This document shows positions 54,149 to 58,332 of a stretch of 58,332 nucleotides of DNA, one piece after another. The stretch lies in NCBI GenBank assembly GCA_028864885.1, contig JAGWLR010000006.1, positions 1 to 58,332 of the forward strand, read 5' to 3'. Source of the stretch: Burkholderiales bacterium. Its GTDB lineage: Bacteria > Pseudomonadota > Gammaproteobacteria > Burkholderiales > Burkholderiaceae_C. Numbering within the stretch: position 1 is the stretch's first letter; each line of letters begins with the position of its first letter. The notes beneath the pieces were generated by a model. That model searched no databases. It was not told the DNA's origin and saw nothing but the letters and a program-made list of their open reading frames with translations. The translations under genes and the position numbers were made by a program.

Positions 54149-54664
54149 TCACTCCTGAACCTGCTGAGCTTCTTCGCCCAGTTGCTTGAGTTTTTCGGTG
54201 TTGCTGAGCACTTCGCCGAGTACATCCTCCAGCTTGTCATTGCCAGCCAACTTGTTTCGCAAGTCGGACAGCTTCGTGCGGGCGTCGAGCAACTTGCGCA
54301 GAGGATCAACTTGCTGCACCACCGACTCCGGACGGAAGTCATCCATCTTGGTGAACTCCAGATTCACTGCAAACTCGCCACCTTCGGGACTCAGTTTGTT
54401 TTTGACGCGATACGACGCGCGCGGCGCCATGCCGGCCAAGACCTCGTCGAAGTTGTCCATGTCAATGTTGACGAACTTGCGATCCTTCAGCTTGGGCTGG
54501 GGCTTATCGGGATCAGGTTGCCCGGTGAAGTCGCCCATCACCCCCATCACAAAGGGCAATTCTTTTTGCTCAACCGCATCGCCAATTTCAACGTCATATG
54601 TGAGTTGAACACGCGGTGGGCGTACGCGCTCCAGGCGCTTTTGAACGCTATCTTTTTTGGCCAT
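54149..54664 (-). CDS. tssB: type VI secretion contractile sheath small subunit TssB
   Basis: A 171-residue sheath protein (VipA). It begins MAKKDSVQKRLERVRPPRV with QLTYDVEIGDAVEQKELPF, the classic TssB start, and has LPFVMGVMGDFTG, KFVNIDMDNFDEVL and FTKMDDFRPESVVQQV. ATG 54664 has GGAG six bases upstream. The gene begins 25 bp after the TPR lipoprotein and is followed by tssC four bases on. Confidence 0.96.
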   Translation of the reverse strand: MAKKDSVQKRLERVRPPRVQLTYDVEIGDAVEQKELPFVMGVMGDFTGQPDPDKPQPKLKDRKFVNIDMDNFDEVLAGMAPRASYRVKNKLSPEGGEFAVNLEFTKMDDFRPESVVQQVDPLRKLLDARTKLSDLRNKLAGNDKLEDVLGEVLSNTEKLKQLGEEAQQVQE

Positions 54665-54689
54665 AGGAGGCTCCTCTCTGATGAACGGG

Positions 54690-55358
54690 TTACTGCAATG
54701 CACCGAAGGGGTTGCCTCGACCTGCCGCCGATTGCGTGGGGGCCTTGGCACTGGCTGTCGCGCCCGCAGAATGGGACGACTCAGCCGAACGACTGTGAAC
54801 AGGGGCTTTTGAATAGCGCCCCTTGCGCTTGGGTTGAGGTGCCTCAGGGGCACTGGCGGCAGGCGGGGGCAACAGAATCGGTTCACCCAAAGCCTCACGA
54901 ATGACCTTGGCGACCGCCTCGGCTTCGCTGCGCGTCGACCCTTTCACTTGGTCGACCTTACGCAATTGATCCAGCGCATCGGCGCTGACGCGCAAGCCGC
55001 TCACTGCCAGGATGCTTTTGGCCGTGATGTCGGTGTTGTCGCGCTGCAGGACCTCTTGGGCCTCAGAGATGGCCTGACCGTACATGCGCGCATCAAAGTG
55101 AATCTGGGCCTTTTTCAGCCAAGGCAGTTTGCTGGTCGGATCCAACTCGGACGCCGCATCCAACTCATTGAATGCTTCATCGGTTTTTCCTTGTGATTGC
55201 GCTTTGTCGGCTGCAGCCACTCGTTCGGACACTTTGTCGGCCAACGTCGGAGACTTGCTTTCGTCATCCGATTTCATGGTCGAACAGGCCGCCATGCTGA
55301 AGACGACGAAAGACACCACCGCAGCGCTGAAGCTGCGGCTTGCGCGATGCAAACCCAT
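54690..55358 (-). CDS. TPR lipoprotein at the head of the T6SS sheath operon
   Basis: A 222-residue predicted lipoprotein. A signal peptide (FSAAVVSFVVFSMAAC) ends in a lipobox with Cys25, so it would be anchored in a membrane and face the periplasm. Residues about 45-125 form TPR-like helices (AADKAQSQGKTDEAFNELDAASELDPTSKLPWLKKAQIHFD and on). The C-terminal third is low-complexity, rich in Pro, Ser, Ala and Lys. It is the first gene of the minus-strand T6SS unit. TPR lipoproteins occur in this position in other Burkholderiales T6SS loci, but I cannot give a firm family name; a TagM-like accessory role is only a guess. Confidence 0.8.
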   Translation of the reverse strand: MGLHRASRSFSAAVVSFVVFSMAACSTMKSDDESKSPTLADKVSERVAAADKAQSQGKTDEAFNELDAASELDPTSKLPWLKKAQIHFDARMYGQAISEAQEVLQRDNTDITAKSILAVSGLRVSADALDQLRKVDQVKGSTRSEAEAVAKVIREALGEPILLPPPAASAPEAPQPKRKGRYSKAPVHSRSAESSHSAGATASAKAPTQSAAGRGNPFGALQ

Positions 55359-55433
55359 TTTCTTACTCCCTGACTACTACTCTTTTGTCTTGATTCCATC
55401 CGCATCAAATCGGCAAGCGATTCAGCGGCAGGC

Positions 55434-55446
55434 GCGATTAAATCGC
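55434..55446. promoter_or_regulatory. 13-bp palindrome between the divergent T6SS units
   Basis: GCGATT-A-AATCGC is a perfect palindrome in the 248-bp intergenic region between the TPR lipoprotein gene and tssJ. It lies 76 bp upstream of the former and about 160 bp upstream of the latter. It is a candidate operator controlling both halves of the locus. Confidence 0.45.
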
Positions 55447-55606
55447 AAAAGGGCTTGATGAAAACAGCCCCGACATGAGCGTTACACACTCTTGCTTCTG
55501 GTTGCAAAACAGCGCACCCTCTTGTGGGGGGAGCGCGCCCACGAGCATGCTCAGAGCCCCTAAACTGCCGTAACCATTGGGTGCAGTACGCCCAGATAAA
55601 AGAATC

Positions 55607-56296
55607 ATGAAGACAGGGAAGAAGTTGTCATGGATCATCGTGGCCACGTTAGCGTTGGCCGCCTGCTCCACCCCCCATCCACCCGATGGGACCGCCTCGG
55701 CAGATCCTCCGGAAAATGCCAGCACGACCGACGAGGTGCTGCAGTTTCTGGGCCTGAAAAAGCCCGCCAGTCCGGCGGATGATGAGGATCACGGCTTGAC
55801 CTTACCCGGCCGTCGCATCAAGCTGCGGCTGTTGGCCAGCGACGCACTGAATCTGAATGCCTCGGGGCAGCCGGTGGCCGTCTTGACGCGCTTGTATCAG
55901 CTGAAAAGCCCGGATGCTTTTCTCAAAGCGCCCTTTGAAGCTTTTGGCGATCCAGCCAAAGAAAAGGAAGTGCTCGGCGACGACCTGATCGAAACCCGCG
56001 ATGTCCAACTGATACCCGGCCAGCACTACAAGACCACAGATGTGGTCAACCGAGACATTGGCTTCATCGGAATCGTCGCCCTGTATCGCAATCCAGATCG
56101 CTTGCACTGGCGCTATGCATTCAAGACCGACCGCGCAGAGTTCAGCGGTGTTTCATTGGCCTTGCACGCCTGCGCGATGACTGTGCATCAAGGCAGGCCA
56201 GTACATGCCTCCATCCAACGCGATGGCCTTGCGTCTTTCTCTTGCCCGGCTGAGCCCGCCAGCACCCTGCCCCCACTTTCAGAGAACCAGCCGTGA
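55607..56296 (+). CDS. tssJ: type VI secretion lipoprotein TssJ
   Basis: A lipoprotein of about 229 residues whose lipobox LAAC gives a mature N-terminal Cys; it anchors the TssJLM membrane complex in the outer membrane. The domain shows the TssJ beta-sandwich pattern: LRLLASDALNLNASGQPVAVLTRLYQLKSPDAFLKAPFEAF and IGIVALYRNPDRLHWRYAF. ATG 55607 is chosen so that the signal peptide is normal; an upstream start adds ten residues. It overlaps tssK as GTGA. Confidence 0.93.
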   Translation: MKTGKKLSWIIVATLALAACSTPHPPDGTASADPPENASTTDEVLQFLGLKKPASPADDEDHGLTLPGRRIKLRLLASDALNLNASGQPVAVLTRLYQLKSPDAFLKAPFEAFGDPAKEKEVLGDDLIETRDVQLIPGQHYKTTDVVNRDIGFIGIVALYRNPDRLHWRYAFKTDRAEFSGVSLALHACAMTVHQGRPVHASIQRDGLASFSCPAEPASTLPPLSENQP

Positions 56297-57648
56297 TCCA
56301 GACTTCCAAAGTGCTCTGGGGCGAAGGATTATTCCTGCGCCCCCAACATTTCCAGATGCAAGACGCCTATCACGAGTGGCGACTGGCACAGATTGCACAT
56401 CTCTTGCATCCTTATGCCTGGGGGGTCCGTTCCATCAAAGTTGATCCGGATGGACTTCAGAATGGGCTCCTGCGAATGATTGAATTGCAAGCCGTGATGC
56501 CCGACGGCGAGCTCTTCAACGCCCCGGCGGAAGATGACCTTCCTCCACCGGTGATGCTGCACGCCAGACCGACATCTGATCTTGCATCAGAACTCACCTT
56601 TCATCTGGCCATGGCGCCCATTCGCGCCAACGGCACCAACATGGCGGCGTCGAACCGAGACGCCGACACAGCCGTTCGCTATCACCAGCACCCGATGCTC
56701 GCAGGCGACGCTTACACGCAAGCCTCTCAATCTGAAGTGATTGTGCTTCGCAAGTCGGCTCGCTTGGTGATGGAGACCGAGCCTCGCGACCATCTCACCA
56801 CCTTGCCAGCTTTGCGCATCAAGCGAACCAGCACCGGCGGCTACGAAGTTGATCAGCGCTTCATGCCACCCGTGGTGTCTATCCAAGCTTCGCCCATGCT
56901 GTCGTTGCAATTGCGTCGGCTCCTGGATGTACTGCAAGCCAAGGTGGATGCGTTGTATGGCATGCATCGCGAGCCCTCCAAAAACATCATCGAGTTCAGG
57001 TCGGGAGACGTTGCATCTTTCTGGTTGCTTCATACCGCCAGCAGCGCGCTAGCAGGGCTCAGTCATTTGGCTCGCCATCCAGGCTTCCATCCTGAACGCC
57101 TGTTCGAGAAGTTGCTCGAAATTGCAGGCGCGCTGATGACCTTCTCTAAAAACTACACGCTGGCTGATCTGCCCACGTACGATCATTTGAATCCAGGCCC
57201 TTGCTTCAACCGCCTGGATCAGATCATCCGCGATCTGCTGGAAACCGTGATCTCGACGCGCTACTTTGCGATTGCGCTCAAAGAACAGATCCCCAGCTTC
57301 CACCAGGGTCGCCTGGAATCGGATGCCCTGGATGGGGGGACACAGCTCTACCTCGGCGTATCCGCAGCTCTTCCGCCGGCCGAACTGGTCGAAACCGTTC
57401 CGTCTCGCTTTAAAGTCGGTGCGCCTGACGACGTGGACAAATTGGTGCTGTCTGCCATGCCTGGTATTCGGCTGGTGCACACCCCACAGGTGCCCGCTGC
57501 GGTGCCCGTTCGCCCAGGCTGTTATTACTTTGCGATTGAACCGCGTGGCGCCCTGTATGAGCGAATGATTCAAGCTCAGTCGATCACGATCTACACGCCT
57601 GCAGGCATGAGCGAGCTTCATCTTGAATTGATTGCAGCCAACACCTGA
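56293..57648 (+). CDS. tssK: type VI secretion baseplate subunit TssK
   Basis: A 451-residue TssK/VasE protein. The hallmark N-terminus SKVLWGEGLFLRPQHFQMQDAY is present, along with the internal ALRIKRTSTGGYEVDQRFMPPVV segment and C-terminal CYYFAIEPRGALYERMI. TssK links the baseplate wedges to the membrane complex. The GTG start overlaps the tssJ stop; the TGA overlaps the tssL ATG by one base. Confidence 0.95.
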   Translation: MIQTSKVLWGEGLFLRPQHFQMQDAYHEWRLAQIAHLLHPYAWGVRSIKVDPDGLQNGLLRMIELQAVMPDGELFNAPAEDDLPPPVMLHARPTSDLASELTFHLAMAPIRANGTNMAASNRDADTAVRYHQHPMLAGDAYTQASQSEVIVLRKSARLVMETEPRDHLTTLPALRIKRTSTGGYEVDQRFMPPVVSIQASPMLSLQLRRLLDVLQAKVDALYGMHREPSKNIIEFRSGDVASFWLLHTASSALAGLSHLARHPGFHPERLFEKLLEIAGALMTFSKNYTLADLPTYDHLNPGPCFNRLDQIIRDLLETVISTRYFAIALKEQIPSFHQGRLESDALDGGTQLYLGVSAALPPAELVETVPSRFKVGAPDDVDKLVLSAMPGIRLVHTPQVPAAVPVRPGCYYFAIEPRGALYERMIQAQSITIYTPAGMSELHLELIAANT

Positions 57649-58332
57649 TGAATACTCTTTTCGCCCCACCTTCGGCAGCCTCAGCCCAAGTGTCTTCTGC
57701 CAGCTTGCTGGATCTGATGTATGACGGCTTCTATCTGCTGTTTTTGCTCAAGGCCAAGCACCCTCCCACGGATGGTGAGCTTTTCCGTGAACGGATTCAG
57801 CAGTTCTTGACTGGTTTCGAGCGACAAGCCACCAAAGCCGGCGCCACCGCGGACGCTGTATATGCTTGCAAGTACGCCTTTTGTGCCACCGTGGACGAAG
57901 CCATCCTGATGTCGGCATTCCGAGCCAAAGAATCTTGGCAACGGCTTCCTCTGCAGGTCCAGTTCTTTGGCGAACAGTTGGCTGGAGAGCAATTCTTCAG
58001 CAAATTGGAAGAACTGCGTCAGGGCGGAGCGCAACAGGTCCACGTGCTTGAAGTCTTTCACATGTGCCTGCTGCTCGGCTTTCAAGGCAAATACCTCCTT
58101 GAAGGCTCGGAAAAACTGAACTATCTGACTGCTCGCCTGGGCGACGAGATTGCTCACCTCAAAGGCAAGCGGGCCACGTTTTCACCCCATTGGCAAGCGC
58201 CAGATCGCATCACGCACCAACTGAAGAACGAAGTCCCTCTGTGGGTGGTTGCGTCTGTTCTCGCCGCGCTGGCGTTGATTGGACACATCGGATTGCGCAC
58301 TCAGTTGAGTCGCTTCACGGATCAAGCGCTGA
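57648..58332 (+). CDS. tssL: type VI secretion membrane protein TssL (DotU family), cut by the window end
   Basis: The first 228 codons of a DotU/TssL inner-membrane protein are present; no stop occurs before the window ends. The N-terminus has LLDLMYDGFYLLFLLKAKHPP, then YACKYAFCATVDEAIL, QFFGEQLAGEQFF and EVFHMCLLLGFQGKY, which is the DotU cytoplasmic hook. A membrane helix lies at residues about 199-219 (LWVVASVLAALALIGHIGL), so the protein should end soon after, unless a peptidoglycan-binding OmpA-like domain follows. It overlaps the tssK stop as TGATG. Confidence 0.94.
   Translation, partial: MNTLFAPPSAASAQVSSASLLDLMYDGFYLLFLLKAKHPPTDGELFRERIQQFLTGFERQATKAGATADAVYACKYAFCATVDEAILMSAFRAKESWQRLPLQVQFFGEQLAGEQFFSKLEELRQGGAQQVHVLEVFHMCLLLGFQGKYLLEGSEKLNYLTARLGDEIAHLKGKRATFSPHWQAPDRITHQLKNEVPLWVVASVLAALALIGHIGLRTQLSRFTDQAL

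Noticed and set aside
54145-54342. A 66-residue extension of TssC
   Set aside because: It falls inside tssB; the MSAQLQPQTG start is the family N-terminus.
55499-55514. A TGGTTGC-N4-CAGCG sequence resembling a sigma-54 promoter ahead of tssJ
   Set aside because: Only the GG and GC positions match; the -24 and -12 flanks are poor and no sigma-54 activator is nearby.
1-58332. CRISPR arrays, tRNA or rRNA genes, insertion sequences and prophage genes
   Set aside because: I looked for regularly spaced repeats, cloverleaf-like segments, transposase or integrase motifs and found none.

Overview
The window reads as a chromosomal segment of a Gram-negative betaproteobacterium, most likely order Burkholderiales (Leptothrix/Ideonella/Aquabacterium-like). 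This rests on gene content and order: fmdB, DUF502, aspS, nudB, an EEP nuclease and clsB in series; ubiJ-ubiB; ubiG-gph; a zapB-like gene, zapA and 6S RNA; a cobalamin operon under a B12 riboswitch; and a type VI secretion locus. GC content is high throughout. I see no insertion sequence, phage, integrase, tRNA, rRNA or CRISPR array. This is an assignment by inspection, without any database search.

Region 1 (1-9.0 kb) is mostly housekeeping. It holds an unknown membrane protein with a pentanucleotide repeat in its 5' coding end, penicillin-binding protein 1A, a YgjP-like zinc peptidase overlapping exonuclease I, a FabH-like ketosynthase, a PepSY/cytochrome b561 pair, an RluA-type pseudouridine synthase and a bile-acid-symporter-family carrier. 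Region 2 (9.1-17.7 kb) holds aconitase A, an Spx/ArsC-like protein, an aldehyde dehydrogenase divergent from an AcoR-type sigma-54 activator (with a matching -24/-12 promoter and an upstream inverted repeat), then ubiG and gph. Region 3 (17.7-23 kb) is a minus-strand exopolysaccharide operon: an undecaprenyl-phosphate sugar transferase, an outer-membrane barrel protein, galE and manC. Region 4 (23.1-32.5 kb) runs on the plus strand through ubiJ, ubiB, a sodium:solute symporter, fmdB, DUF502, aspS, nudB, an EEP nuclease and cardiolipin synthase.

Region 5 (32.5-42.6 kb) is one tightly overlapped minus-strand cobalamin operon: riboswitch, btuB, cobU, btuF, btuC, btuD, cobO, cobQ, cobT, cobS, cobC. 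It joins outer- and inner-membrane uptake to corrinoid adenosylation and nucleotide-loop assembly. There are no corrin-ring genes and no cbiB here. Region 6 (42.6-45.9 kb) has the zapB-like gene, a zapA broken by an 11-C tract, 6S RNA with a strong terminator, a GGDEF protein with degenerate catalytic residues, a beta-hydroxyacid dehydrogenase and a small oxidoreductase-like protein.

Region 7 (45.9 kb to the end) is a type VI secretion locus split into divergent halves. On the minus strand are a TPR lipoprotein, tssB, tssC, hcp, tssE, tssF, tssG and clpV. On the plus strand are tssJ, tssK and tssL, the last cut by the window end. TssM, TssA, VgrG and effectors are not in the window. The most checkable unusual signals are the pentanucleotide tract, where gain or loss of one unit gives a stop within three codons; the 11-C tract in zapA; the catalytically degenerate GGDEF protein with an intact I-site; and the hcp-tssE terminator that overlaps the tssE start.
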